From positions 248,001 through 312,000 of the forward strand of contig NZ_FNUC01000002.1 in NCBI RefSeq assembly GCF_900106035.1: 64,000 nucleotides of DNA, written 5' to 3'. Source of the DNA: Jiangella alba (GTDB lineage Bacteria; Actinomycetota; Actinomycetes; Jiangellales; Jiangellaceae). The notes under the pieces were generated by a model. That model ran no database searches. It was not told where the DNA came from and saw only the letters and a list, made by a program, of their open reading frames with translations. Shown piece by piece: positions 7,564 to 15,672 of the stretch. How positions within the stretch are numbered: position 1 is the first letter of the stretch; each line of letters starts with the position of its first letter. The translations under genes and the position numbers were made by a program.

Positions 7564-8841
7564 ATGACCCGCACATCGCGACTGTGGCGGTCTCTTGCCG
7601 TCGCCGGAGCGGCCTCGCTCGTGTTGGCTGCTTGTGGTGGCGACGACGACGACAGCGGTTCTGGCGGCGAGTCGCCCGACGGCGGCAACGCCGAGGCGAC
7701 CAGCGACGAGCCCCTGACGCTCGGCACGCTGCTCCCTGAGACCGGCAACCTCGCCTTCCTCGGCCCGCCGGAGTTCGCCGGCGTCGACCTCGCGATCCAG
7801 GAGATCAACGAGGCCGGCGGCGTGCTCGGCCACGACGTCGAGGTCACGCACACCGACTCCAGCGACGCCAGCAACTCGGCCGTCACCCAGCAGTCCACCG
7901 AGACGTTGCTCTCGGCGGGGGTCGCGGCCATCATCGGCGCCGCGTCGTCGGGCGTGTCGTTCACGGTGCTCGACCGCATCGTGCAGGACGAGACCATCAT
8001 GTTCTCGCCGGCCAACACCTCGCCCGACTTCACCACGTACGAGGACGACGGCCTGTACTTCCGCACGGCGCCGTCCGACGTGCTGCAGGGCCAGGTGCTC
8101 GGCGACACCATCCTCAACGACGGCCACGCCAACGTCGCGATCATGAACCTCGACGACGCGTACGGCAACGGCCTCGCGCAGTACCTCACCGAGACCATCG
8201 AGAGCGGTGGCGGCACGGTCGTCGACCAGATCGTCTACGACCCGCAGGCGTCGAACTACACGTCCGAGATCACGCAGCTCGCGGCGGCGGCGCCCGACGC
8301 GATCGCGCTGATCGGCTTCGAAGAGACCGTCACGATCATCCCTGAGCTGGTCACGCAGGGTGTCGGCCCGCAGCAGATCCCGCTGTACTTCGTCGACGGC
8401 AACCTCTCCAACTACGGCGACCAGCTGCCGGCGGGGCTGCTCGACGGCAACAAGGGCACCCAGCCCGGCGCCGAGATCGGCGACGAGTTCCGGCAGCGCA
8501 TGCTGGAGGTCGACCCCGACCTGCAGGACTACAACTACGGCCCCGAGTCGTACGACGCGACGGTCCTGCTGGCGCTGGCCTCCGTCCAGGCCGGTTCGGT
8601 CGAGAGCCGCGACATCGCCGACAACCTCGTCGAGGTCTCGCGCGGCGGCACCAAGTGCACCGCCTTCCAGGAGTGCGTCGACCTGCTCGCCGACGGCGAG
8701 GACATCGACTACGACGGTGTCTCCGGCCCGATCGAGTTCACCGACGCCGGCGACCCCGAGACGGCCACCATCGGCGTCTACCAGTACGGTCCCGACAACA
8801 CGCTGACCCCGCTGGACTTCGTCGAGCGGACGATGTCGTAG
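7564..8841 (+). CDS. Branched-chain amino acid-type ABC transporter binding lipoprotein
   Basis: A 425-residue extracellular receptor for a Liv-type importer. The signal peptide ends in LVLAAC, lipidated at Cys24, followed by a Gly/Asp/Ser linker. The binding domain starts at LTLGTLLPETGNLAFLGPPEFAGVDLAIQEINEAGGVLGHDVEV, typical of LivJ/LivK. The conserved IIGAASSGVSFTVL lobe follows. A pair of Cys residues (KCTAFQECVDLL) near the C-terminus could form a disulfide. GAAGGAG precedes the ATG. A strong terminator follows at 8863-8894, so transcription ends before the amidohydrolase gene. Substrate may be branched-chain amino acids, other amino acids, amides or urea; the sequence does not decide. 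Confidence 0.88.
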   Translation: MTRTSRLWRSLAVAGAASLVLAACGGDDDDSGSGGESPDGGNAEATSDEPLTLGTLLPETGNLAFLGPPEFAGVDLAIQEINEAGGVLGHDVEVTHTDSSDASNSAVTQQSTETLLSAGVAAIIGAASSGVSFTVLDRIVQDETIMFSPANTSPDFTTYEDDGLYFRTAPSDVLQGQVLGDTILNDGHANVAIMNLDDAYGNGLAQYLTETIESGGGTVVDQIVYDPQASNYTSEITQLAAAAPDAIALIGFEETVTIIPELVTQGVGPQQIPLYFVDGNLSNYGDQLPAGLLDGNKGTQPGAEIGDEFRQRMLEVDPDLQDYNYGPESYDATVLLALASVQAGSVESRDIADNLVEVSRGGTKCTAFQECVDLLADGEDIDYDGVSGPIEFTDAGDPETATIGVYQYGPDNTLTPLDFVERTMS

Positions 8842-8862
8842 TGACCTGACGTCAGCACCGCG

Positions 8863-8894
8863 AAGGCCCCGCCGGGCGCTCCCGGCGGGGCCTT
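8863..8894 (+). terminator. Intrinsic terminator after the binding-protein gene
   Basis: AAGGCCCCGCCGGG (8863-8876) pairs perfectly with CCCGGCGGGGCCTT (8881-8894) around a CGCT loop and is followed by a short T run. It stands 21 bp after the stop codon at 8841. Confidence 0.9.
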
Positions 8895-8927
8895 TTCGCG
8901 CGCCCGCACCGGGGCGTGATACGACCG

Positions 8928-8957
8928 TTGACATTTTATACAGTGCTCTTGTACGTT
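8928..8957 (+). promoter_or_regulatory. Sigma-70-type promoter for the amidohydrolase gene
   Basis: A perfect TTGACA (8928-8933) is separated by 18 bp from TACGTT (8952-8957), a weak -10. It lies in an AT-richer patch after the upstream terminator and would give a leader of about 165-170 nt before ATG 9133. Confidence 0.5.
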
Positions 8958-9017
8958 CCGGTTCAAGGCGCCGAAACCAGCTTCAGCCGACCCAATTCGA
9001 CATCTGTCATGCCTGTG

Positions 9018-9036
9018 CGCGACCACTCTGGTCGCG
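9018..9036 (+). promoter_or_regulatory. Perfect hairpin in the leader of the amidohydrolase gene
   Basis: CGCGACCA (9018-9025) pairs perfectly with TGGTCGCG (9029-9036) around the loop CTC. It has no T tract, so it is not a standard terminator. It may be an operator or an mRNA structure. No known riboswitch pattern was recognised in the leader. Confidence 0.4.
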
Positions 9037-9132
9037 TCCTGGCAAGCGGTCCCGGCGACGGCGCCACGCCGCTCATCCCCGCAGCTCAGCCGCCTGCCCG
9101 GCCCTTTGTGGCCGCAGTGAGGAGCGATTGCG

Positions 9133-10863
9133 ATGTGCGACACCGACCACAACGAACCCGCCAGCAGCCCGCAATTCAGCAGACGCCACGCAATCGGCCT
9201 GGGCGCCGCCGCGGCGGCCGCCGCGACCGTCGTCCCGGGGCTCACCGGGCGGCAGGCCGCGTACGCCGCGGCGGAGGTCAGTCCGGACAACTACGAGGCG
9301 CCCACCGGCCTCGCGCTGGACAGCAACGCCAAGGACACCGCGCTCGGCGTCATCGACCGGACCGCCGACGCGATCACCGGCCTCAACGACACCATCTGGG
9401 AGTACGCCGAGCCGTCGCTGGCCGAGTGGAACTCGGCGCTCGCGGAGGCCGACTTCCTGCGCAGGGCCGGTTTCCGCATCCAATGGGCGGTCGGCGGCCT
9501 GCCGTCGACGTTCGTCGCGACCTTCAGCAACGGCACCGGCAGCCCCGTCATCGGGTTCAGCGGCGAGTACGACGCGCTGCCCGGCGTCTCGCAGAAGAAG
9601 GGGTCCACCGAGCACGACCCGCTGGTGTACGACGACGACCCCTACTCGCCGAACTACGGGTACGGGCACGGCTGCGGCCACTCGGCGCTGGGCGCGGCGG
9701 CGGCCGGAGCGGCCGTGGCGGTGGCGAACGCCCTGCGCCGGCACCGGCTCGACGGCACCGTCAAGTTCTTCGGGTCGACGGCGGAGGAGCAACTGGTCGG
9801 CAAGTCCTTCGACGTCATGAAGGGCGTCTACGACGGCTGCGACGTGTTCGTCGACTGGCACCCCGGCCGCAACACCAGCACCGGATTCGGCTCGAACAAC
9901 GCGCTCAAGGCCATCGCGTTCAACTTCAGCGGCACGCACGGCCACGGCGGCAGCCCGCTGGGCAACAAGAACGCGCAGAACGCCGTCCGGGCCCTGACGA
10001 TGCTCACCGACCTGATCCGCGAGCACCACGTGGCGCCGTCGGGCCGCATCCACCACGCGATCCGGCACTCCGCCGAGGCGCCCAACGTGCACGCCGCACT
10101 GGCCGGCGCCTGGTACTTCGTCCGCGAGGCGACGCCGGAACGGGTGGCGATCCTGGCGCAGAAGGTGAGCGACTGTGCCCAGGCGGCCGGCCTGGCCATG
10201 CAGATGGACGTGCACGAGCGCGTCGTCGCGAACATCTGGAACATGCTCCCGAACAAGCGCGGCGCCGAGCTCGTCCACGACAACATGGTGCAGATCGGCG
10301 CGCCGGAGTTCACCGACGAGGACCAGGCGTACGGGAAGGGCCTGCAGGCCGCGGCCGGCATCGCCCAGAACGGCTTCAGCACCGGCGTCGCCGATCTCCG
10401 CCCGCCCGCCGACACCTTCCTCGGCGGCGGCTCCACCGACGTCTCCGACATCAGCTGGATCATCCCGACGCTGAGCCTCGGCACCCCGGTCAGCCCGTCC
10501 GGCACGGCCAACCACAGCTGGCTGACCACCGGCTCGACGGTGTCGCACGCGGGCCACACGGCCCTCGTCGTCGCCGCCCGCTACCTCGCCGCCATCGCCG
10601 TCGACCTGTTCACGCAGCCGGCCCTGGTGGCCGAGATCAAGGCCGAGCACGCCGCCCGCACCGCGAACGTGCAGTGGGCCAGCCTCCTCCCGGCCGACTT
10701 CCAGCCGCCGGCCATCGCGCCGCCCGACTGGTTCCTCAAGCGGACCGGGCAGAAGTGGCCCAACGGGCAGATCACCTGGCCGCCCGAGCGGATCGTCGGG
10801 CACACCAAGTGGGAGAGCATCGGCCCGCCCATCCCGCCGGGCAACGTCCAGCCCTACGAATGA
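9133..10863 (+). CDS. Tat-exported M20-family amidohydrolase (AbgB-like)
   Basis: A 576-residue metallo-amidohydrolase of the peptidase M20 group, closest in layout to aminobenzoyl-glutamate utilisation protein B. A twin-arginine signal is present (SRRHAIGLG, Arg17-Arg18, then an Ala-rich core ending near YAAAE). Metal and catalytic motifs are GFSGEYDALPG, YGHGCGHSALG, STAEEQLVG and DWHPGRN, with a dimerisation-type segment GTHGHGGSPLGNKNAQNAV. A C-terminal extension of about 60 residues is Pro/Trp-rich. It should cleave an amide bond of an N-acyl amino acid or amide outside the membrane. It lies between two Liv-type binding proteins and the opposite-strand liv permease genes, so its amino acid product may feed that importer (inference). 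Confidence 0.85.
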   Translation: MCDTDHNEPASSPQFSRRHAIGLGAAAAAAATVVPGLTGRQAAYAAAEVSPDNYEAPTGLALDSNAKDTALGVIDRTADAITGLNDTIWEYAEPSLAEWNSALAEADFLRRAGFRIQWAVGGLPSTFVATFSNGTGSPVIGFSGEYDALPGVSQKKGSTEHDPLVYDDDPYSPNYGYGHGCGHSALGAAAAGAAVAVANALRRHRLDGTVKFFGSTAEEQLVGKSFDVMKGVYDGCDVFVDWHPGRNTSTGFGSNNALKAIAFNFSGTHGHGGSPLGNKNAQNAVRALTMLTDLIREHHVAPSGRIHHAIRHSAEAPNVHAALAGAWYFVREATPERVAILAQKVSDCAQAAGLAMQMDVHERVVANIWNMLPNKRGAELVHDNMVQIGAPEFTDEDQAYGKGLQAAAGIAQNGFSTGVADLRPPADTFLGGGSTDVSDISWIIPTLSLGTPVSPSGTANHSWLTTGSTVSHAGHTALVVAARYLAAIAVDLFTQPALVAEIKAEHAARTANVQWASLLPADFQPPAIAPPDWFLKRTGQKWPNGQITWPPERIVGHTKWESIGPPIPPGNVQPYE

Positions 10864-11181
10864 GACGTGGGCGGGGGCTCGCGCACCGGCGAGTCCCCGC
10901 CCGCCACGCCGCCCGCCGCCGCAGCCCCGGGTCCAGCCGCTCCCGTCGCCATGGCAAGGCTGGCCGCCCCGACAACCGGGACGAATCGGGCGTCAGGGCG
11001 ACGATCAGCCGTGCCAAGAGGGACGTGGGAAGGCGCTCTGGCCGGACGGCACCACGAGCCCGCCGTCGTCGCCAGGCGTGCCAGGTGACGTCGGTGCCTC
11101 GCGTTCACGCCCGGTTCACGGCGCCCGCCCGTAGGGTGGGTGCCCTCCCGGCCGGGAGGGGGCCGTACCCCGCGCTGACGT
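10864..11181. other. Intergenic DNA with one degenerate dispersed-repeat copy
   Basis: There is no convincing gene between the amidohydrolase and livF. At 11123-11165 there is a partial copy, in minus orientation, of the dispersed palindromic family also seen at 22.9, 29.2, 44.9 and 45.1 kb. Its core CGCCCGCCCGTAGGGTGGGT is shared with the copy at 29.2 kb. The rest (10864-11122) shows nothing recognisable. Confidence 0.5.
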
Positions 11182-11280
11182 CAGCGGCCCGGCGGGCGCC
11201 GCACCTCGAGTTTGCGACAGCGCCCCGGCGGGCGCCGCACCTCGAGTTGACGACAGCGGCCCGGCGGGCGCCGCACTCGG
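11182..11280. repeat. 36-bp tandem repeat, 2.75 copies
   Basis: Copies start at 11182, 11218 and 11254 and share CAGCGSCCCGGCGGGCGCCG followed by CACCTCGAGTT. The last copy is cut short. The array lies just downstream of the livF stop codon (minus strand), where it may act in transcript termination or as neutral repeat DNA. Confidence 0.75.
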
Positions 11281-11355
11281 CACGCCCGGTTCGAGGTGCG
11301 CGGGACGTGCCGAGGCCGCCGGCCCGACGAGGCGGACCGGCGGCCAGGACGACCG

Positions 11356-12135
11356 TCAGGCGCGGGCCAACGACCCGAGGTAGAGCTCGATCACCTTGGG
11401 GTCGTTGATCAGCTCGCGCCCGGTGCCGGTGTAGGCGTTGCGGCCCTGGTCGAGTACGTAGCCGCGGTGGCAGATCTGCAGGCAGCGCCGGGCGTTCTGC
11501 TCGACGATGACGACGGAGACGCCGGCCTTGTTGATCTCGCGGGTGCGGATGAACACCTCGTCCTGGAGGACGGGGGAGAGGCCGGCGGAGGGCTCGTCGA
11601 GCAGGATGACGCTGGGGTCGGCCATGAGGGCGCGGCCCATCGCCACCATCTGCCGCTCGCCGCCGGACAGCGAGCCGGCCCGCTGCTTGCGGCGGTCGCC
11701 GAGGGCGGGGAAGAGGTCGGTGACGAAGGCGAACCGGTCGGCGAACGTCTTCGGCGCCTGGTAGACGCCCATCTCGAGGTTCTCCTCGACGGTCAGGCCG
11801 GGGAAGACGTTGTTCGTCTGCGGGACGAAGCTGACGCCGCGCGACACCAGCTGGTTGGCCTGCAGGTTGGTGATGTCCTCGCCCTTGAGCTGCACCGTGC
11901 CCGAACGCACCCCCACCAGCCCGAACAGCGCCTTGAGCAGCGTCGACTTGCCGGCGCCGTTGGGCCCGATGATGCCGACGATCTCGCCCTGCTGGCAGTA
12001 GAGGTCGCAGCCGGTGAGGATGTTGACGCCCTCGACGTACCCGGCGACGACCTCGTCGGCGCGTAGGACGGCGCCCTCGGCGCCGGCCAGGTGGGCCGAG
12101 CGGTCGGCGACGGTGCTGCTCTCGCGCTGGCTCAT
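11356..12135 (-). CDS. livF: Branched-chain amino acid ABC transporter ATPase LivF
   Basis: A 259-residue ABC ATPase that powers the LivHM importer from the cytoplasmic side. Walker A is GPNGAGKST, the signature is LSGGERQM and Walker B is VILLDEPSAGLSP, followed by the H-loop-region sequence VVIVEQNARRCLQICHRGYVLDQGR. GVSFVPQTNNVFPGLTVEENLEMGV is typical of LivF. The ATG at 12135 overlaps the livG stop by 4 bp (ATGA), so translation is coupled. About 20 N-terminal residues precede the conserved ABC core. It is the last gene of the livHMGF run. Confidence 0.93.
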   Translation of the reverse strand: MSQRESSTVADRSAHLAGAEGAVLRADEVVAGYVEGVNILTGCDLYCQQGEIVGIIGPNGAGKSTLLKALFGLVGVRSGTVQLKGEDITNLQANQLVSRGVSFVPQTNNVFPGLTVEENLEMGVYQAPKTFADRFAFVTDLFPALGDRRKQRAGSLSGGERQMVAMGRALMADPSVILLDEPSAGLSPVLQDEVFIRTREINKAGVSVVIVEQNARRCLQICHRGYVLDQGRNAYTGTGRELINDPKVIELYLGSLARA

Positions 12136-13133
12136 CGTCCGTCCTTCGTCTCGGCGGCGCCTTCGGGCACCACGGTCTCGGCCGCCGGTTCCTGACCGAG
12201 CTCGACGGCCACCTGCTCGGCCAGGGCGCCGGTCTCGAGCTGCTCCTCGAGCTCGGCCAGCGACTGGTCGTGGTGGGCGCCGAGGTAGGCGTCGATGACG
12301 CGGGGGTCGGCCATGACGGTGTCGGGCGGGCCCTCGGCGAGGATCTTGCCCTGGCCCATGACGACCACCCAGTCGGCGATGTCGCGGACCATGTCCATGT
12401 CGTGCTCGACGAACAGGACGGTCATGCCCTGCTCGCGCAGGTTGGAGACGTGTTCGAGCAGCGACTGGGTGAGTGCCGGGTTCACGCCCGCCATCGGCTC
12501 GTCGAGCATGACGAGCTCCGGCCCGACCATGAGCGCGCGGGCCATCTCGAGCAGCTTGCGCTGGCCGCCGGAGAGCGAGCCGGCGAAGTCGTCGCGCTTG
12601 GTGTCGAGCTTGAACCGGGCCAGCAGGTCGTCGGCGCGGCCGGTGATCTCCTGCTCCTGGGAGCGCCAGGTGAACGGCAGCAGCGCCCGCCAGAACGTCT
12701 CGCCGCGCTGCCCGGTGGCGCCCAGCCGCATGTTCTCGATGACCGTCAGCTTCGACAGCGCCTTGGTCAGCTGGAACGTGCGCACCATGCCGGCGCGCGC
12801 CACCTTGAACGGCGGCGTGCCGTGCAGCGACCGGCCGTTGAACGACCACGACCCGGAGTTGGGGCGGTCGAACCCGGTGAGCAGGTTGAAGAACGTCGTC
12901 TTGCCGGCGCCGTTGGGCCCGATGAGCGCGGTGATGGAGCCGCGCTGCACCTCGACGTGGTCGACGTCGACGGCGAGCAGGCCGCCGAAGTGCCGCTTGA
13001 CGCCGTCGGCGATGAGGATCGGGTCGGGCTTCTTGGCACCGGGCTCGCGGGCCACGTCGGCGAGGGCGGCGACCGCCGCCTCGCGCTTGGCCGTCAGGGA
13101 CGTCGGGGTCCTCTGGTCGTCGTCAGCGGGCAT
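12132..13133 (-). CDS. livG: Branched-chain amino acid ABC transporter ATPase LivG
   Basis: A 333-residue second ATPase of the Liv importer. Walker A is GPNGAGKTTFF, the signature is LSGGQRKLLEMARAL, Walker B is LVMLDEPMAGVNP, and VLFVEHDMDMVRDIADWVVVMGQGKILAEG follows. It is longer than the usual LivG of about 255 residues, having about 45 extra residues at the N-terminus and a Glu/Ala-rich tail of about 50 residues at the C-terminus. The ATG at 13133 overlaps the end of livM by 11 bp, and the stop overlaps livF. Confidence 0.93.
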   Translation of the reverse strand: MPADDDQRTPTSLTAKREAAVAALADVAREPGAKKPDPILIADGVKRHFGGLLAVDVDHVEVQRGSITALIGPNGAGKTTFFNLLTGFDRPNSGSWSFNGRSLHGTPPFKVARAGMVRTFQLTKALSKLTVIENMRLGATGQRGETFWRALLPFTWRSQEQEITGRADDLLARFKLDTKRDDFAGSLSGGQRKLLEMARALMVGPELVMLDEPMAGVNPALTQSLLEHVSNLREQGMTVLFVEHDMDMVRDIADWVVVMGQGKILAEGPPDTVMADPRVIDAYLGAHHDQSLAELEEQLETGALAEQVAVELGQEPAAETVVPEGAAETKDGR

Positions 13134-14112
13134 CGAGCGCGATCTCCCTCCGGTCGCCGAGAATGCCTTGCGGGCGGAACACCAGCAGGAGCACCAGGAC
13201 GACGCCGGTCAACATGAATCGTACGGCGCCGGTGTCGTTGGAATCCATCAGCCAGTCCGGGATGTACCCCTCCTGGATGGCTCCGCGCAGGGCGAGGTCG
13301 ATGAACTGGAACGCGAACCAGACGATCGCCGCACCCAGCACCGGGCCGAACACCGTCGCCGCGCCGCCCAGGATGAGGATGGCGTAGGCGAAGAAGGTGA
13401 AGTTGGTGGCGTACACGTCGGGCTGCATCGCGCCCTGGAACAGCGAGTAGACGACGCCGGCCAGCGACCCCATGACGCCGCCGATGACCAGCGACTGCAT
13501 CTTGTAGGCGTAGACGTTCTTGCCGAGGCTGCGCACGGCGTCCTCGTCCTCGCGGATGCCCTTGAGCACGCGGCCCCACGGGCTGCGCATGAGCAGCCAG
13601 ACGGCCAGCGTGCAGATGGCCACCAGCACCCAGCCGACGGCGAGCACCCACAGCACCCGCTCGCGGAACTCGAACGGGCCGAACTCCAGCGGCTCGGTGA
13701 ACGGGTTGAGGTCGTAGAACGTCTTGCTGAAGCCGGTGATGCCGTCGGAGCCGCCGAAGACGTCGCGGCCCGACGCCGAACGTCCGACCAGGCGGACGAT
13801 CTCGGAGGCGGCGATGGTGACGATGGCGAGGTAGTCGGCCCGCAGCCGCAGCGTCGGGATGCCCAGCAGCAGCGCCAGGACGATCGCGCCGCCGATGGCG
13901 ACCACCAGGCCGAGCCAGAACGACATCTCGTAGGTGGTGACGATGACGGCGATGCCGTAGCCGCCGACGGCGGCGAACGCGGCCTGGCCGAAGTTCAGCA
14001 GGCCGGTGTAGCCGAACTGCACGTTGATGCCGATGGCGGCGAGGGCGAACACGATCGCCTGGACGCCGATCAGCTCGCGCAGCGACAGCTCGAGGATGTT
14101 TCCCCAGTCCAT
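13123..14112 (-). CDS. livM: Branched-chain amino acid ABC transporter permease LivM
   Basis: A 329-residue inner-membrane permease with about 8-9 hydrophobic helices. The LivM features are FGYTGLLNFGQAAFAAVGGYG and TLRLRADYLAIVTIAASEIVRL near the N-terminus, the cytoplasmic ATPase-contacting loop SPWGRVLKGIREDEDAVRSLGKNVYAYK, and the C-terminal LVFRPQGILG. It pairs with LivH to form the channel. It starts 19 bp after the livH stop and overlaps livG. Confidence 0.93.
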   Translation of the reverse strand: MDWGNILELSLRELIGVQAIVFALAAIGINVQFGYTGLLNFGQAAFAAVGGYGIAVIVTTYEMSFWLGLVVAIGGAIVLALLLGIPTLRLRADYLAIVTIAASEIVRLVGRSASGRDVFGGSDGITGFSKTFYDLNPFTEPLEFGPFEFRERVLWVLAVGWVLVAICTLAVWLLMRSPWGRVLKGIREDEDAVRSLGKNVYAYKMQSLVIGGVMGSLAGVVYSLFQGAMQPDVYATNFTFFAYAILILGGAATVFGPVLGAAIVWFAFQFIDLALRGAIQEGYIPDWLMDSNDTGAVRFMLTGVVLVLLLVFRPQGILGDRREIALDAR

Positions 14113-14131
14113 GGTCGTTGCTCCTTCCGCC

Positions 14132-15493
14132 TCAGCCGACCCGCTCGCGGCGGCCGAGGATGCCCTGCGGCCGGACCAGGAGGATCAGGATGAGCACGAC
14201 CAGCACACCGGCCGTCTTGAGTTCCGATGGGACCACGTACGCCGAGACCTCGATGAAGATGCCCACGATGAGCGCGCCGACCATGGCGCCCCAGGCGGTG
14301 CCGAGCCCGCCGAGGACGGTCGCGGCGAACACCAGCAGCAGGATGCGCATGCCCATGAGGTAGTCGACGCCCTGGATCATGCCGAAGAAGACCCCGGACA
14401 GGCCGGCCAGCGCCGTGCCGACCGTCCACACCACGGTGATGACGCGGTCGACGTTGATGCCGGACGCGGCGGCCAGGGCCGGGTTGTCGGCGACCGCGCG
14501 GGTGGCCTTGCCCATGCGGGTGCGGGTCAGCGCCAGCGCGACGGCGGCCAGCAGCACCACGCAGATGCCCATGATGATGAGGTCGCGCGGCGTGATGCTG
14601 ATCGGGCCGATGGAGATGGGGCTCTGGTAGGTGTACTCGTCGTAGGTCTCGCGGCCGCCGCCGATGATGAACTGCGTCAGGTAGCGCAGGATCAGCGACA
14701 CGCCGATCGAGATGATCATCAGCGCGATCAGCCCGGTGGGTTTCTTCCGCAGCGGTCTCCAGAACCCGCGGTCCTGGCCCCAGCCGAAGATCGCGCTGAG
14801 GATGGTGGCCAGCACGGCCGCCATCAGGATCGGGATGCCGGCCTGGTTGAGCAGCAGCGCCGCGACCGCGCCGAAGACGATCAGCTCGCCGTGCGCGAAG
14901 TTGGTGAGGCCGGTGGTGCCGAAGACCAGCGACAGCCCCAGGCCGGCGAGGCCGAGGATGAGACCGAAGCGCAGGCCGCTGACGAACAGCTGCAGCAGCT
15001 GGTTGTTGCCGCCGGTGGCGGTGATGTCCTCGCCGGCGCCGCCCTCCGCGGTGTCGTCGCCGGGCGCCTCGTTCTCCTCGCCCGCGGGCGGCTCGGACTC
15101 CGACGGTGACGGCTGTTCGCCGCCCTCGTTCTCGGGCGCGCCGACCCGGAACAGCACGACCTTGCGCTGCTGCGGGTTGACGGTGGTCTCGATGGTGTCG
15201 CGGGCGACGCCGGGCGCCGTCGACGGCAGCGTGGCCGCGTCGAGCGTCACCGAGTAGTCGCCGGGGCCGGGAACCGGGACCTCCCAGGTGCCGTCGGCGG
15301 CGGTCTGCGCGGTGCCGATCTCCTCGCCGTCGGCCGAGGCGACGGTGATGGTGACACCAGCGACCGGCGCGTCCTGATACGTGAGCGTGCCGTGGACCGT
15401 CTCGCCGCTGCCCTGGGCCACCGCTGGGGTGGCGAGCAGGACGGCGGCCAGGACAGCGAGCAGCGCTCCCAGACATCTGGCCAGCTTCTGCAC
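14132..15493 (-). CDS. livH: LivH-type permease with an exported N-terminal beta-sandwich domain
   Basis: The best start is GTG 15493, since AGGAGGT lies 9 nt upstream; this gives 453 residues. Residues 1-27 are a signal peptide (ending PAVAQG). Residues about 30-105 (VHGTLTYQDAPVAGVTITVASADGEEIGTAQTAADGTWEVPVPGPGDYSVTL) look like a carboxypeptidase-regulatory/CNA-B-like beta-sandwich. A Glu/Pro/Ser-rich acidic linker follows to about 155, then a complete LivH permease (GLGLSLVFGTTGLTNFAHGELIVFGA, RMGKATRAVADNPALAAASGINVDR, LVRPQGILGRRERVG). The extra domain would sit outside the membrane and could help dock the binding lipoprotein or hold the complex to the wall (inference). First gene of livHMGF. 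Confidence 0.9.
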   Translation of the reverse strand: MQKLARCLGALLAVLAAVLLATPAVAQGSGETVHGTLTYQDAPVAGVTITVASADGEEIGTAQTAADGTWEVPVPGPGDYSVTLDAATLPSTAPGVARDTIETTVNPQQRKVVLFRVGAPENEGGEQPSPSESEPPAGEENEAPGDDTAEGGAGEDITATGGNNQLLQLFVSGLRFGLILGLAGLGLSLVFGTTGLTNFAHGELIVFGAVAALLLNQAGIPILMAAVLATILSAIFGWGQDRGFWRPLRKKPTGLIALMIISIGVSLILRYLTQFIIGGGRETYDEYTYQSPISIGPISITPRDLIIMGICVVLLAAVALALTRTRMGKATRAVADNPALAAASGINVDRVITVVWTVGTALAGLSGVFFGMIQGVDYLMGMRILLLVFAATVLGGLGTAWGAMVGALIVGIFIEVSAYVVPSELKTAGVLVVLILILLVRPQGILGRRERVG

Positions 15494-15548
15494 GTGTGAT
15501 GTACCTCCTGCTCCCAGGACCGGCCGCACGTGTGGCAGGCACACGTCA

Positions 15549-15564
15549 GATCGGTCGTCCGATC
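15549..15564. promoter_or_regulatory. Small palindrome upstream of livH
   Basis: GATCGG (15549-15554) and CCGATC (15559-15564) flank TCGT, about 55 bp upstream of the livH GTG start. Direct repeats GTCAGA flank it (15545-15550 and 15565-15570). It could be a regulator site for the liv operon; support is weak. Confidence 0.3.
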
Positions 15565-15672
15565 GTCAGACGTTCGTGCCGGAGCATAACTCTCTTCTGG
15601 GACGTCTCCGTGGCTGCGGGCGCCCCGAGTCCGGACCGATACCAGTTGGTGACGTTCGGGCATTCCTGCACG

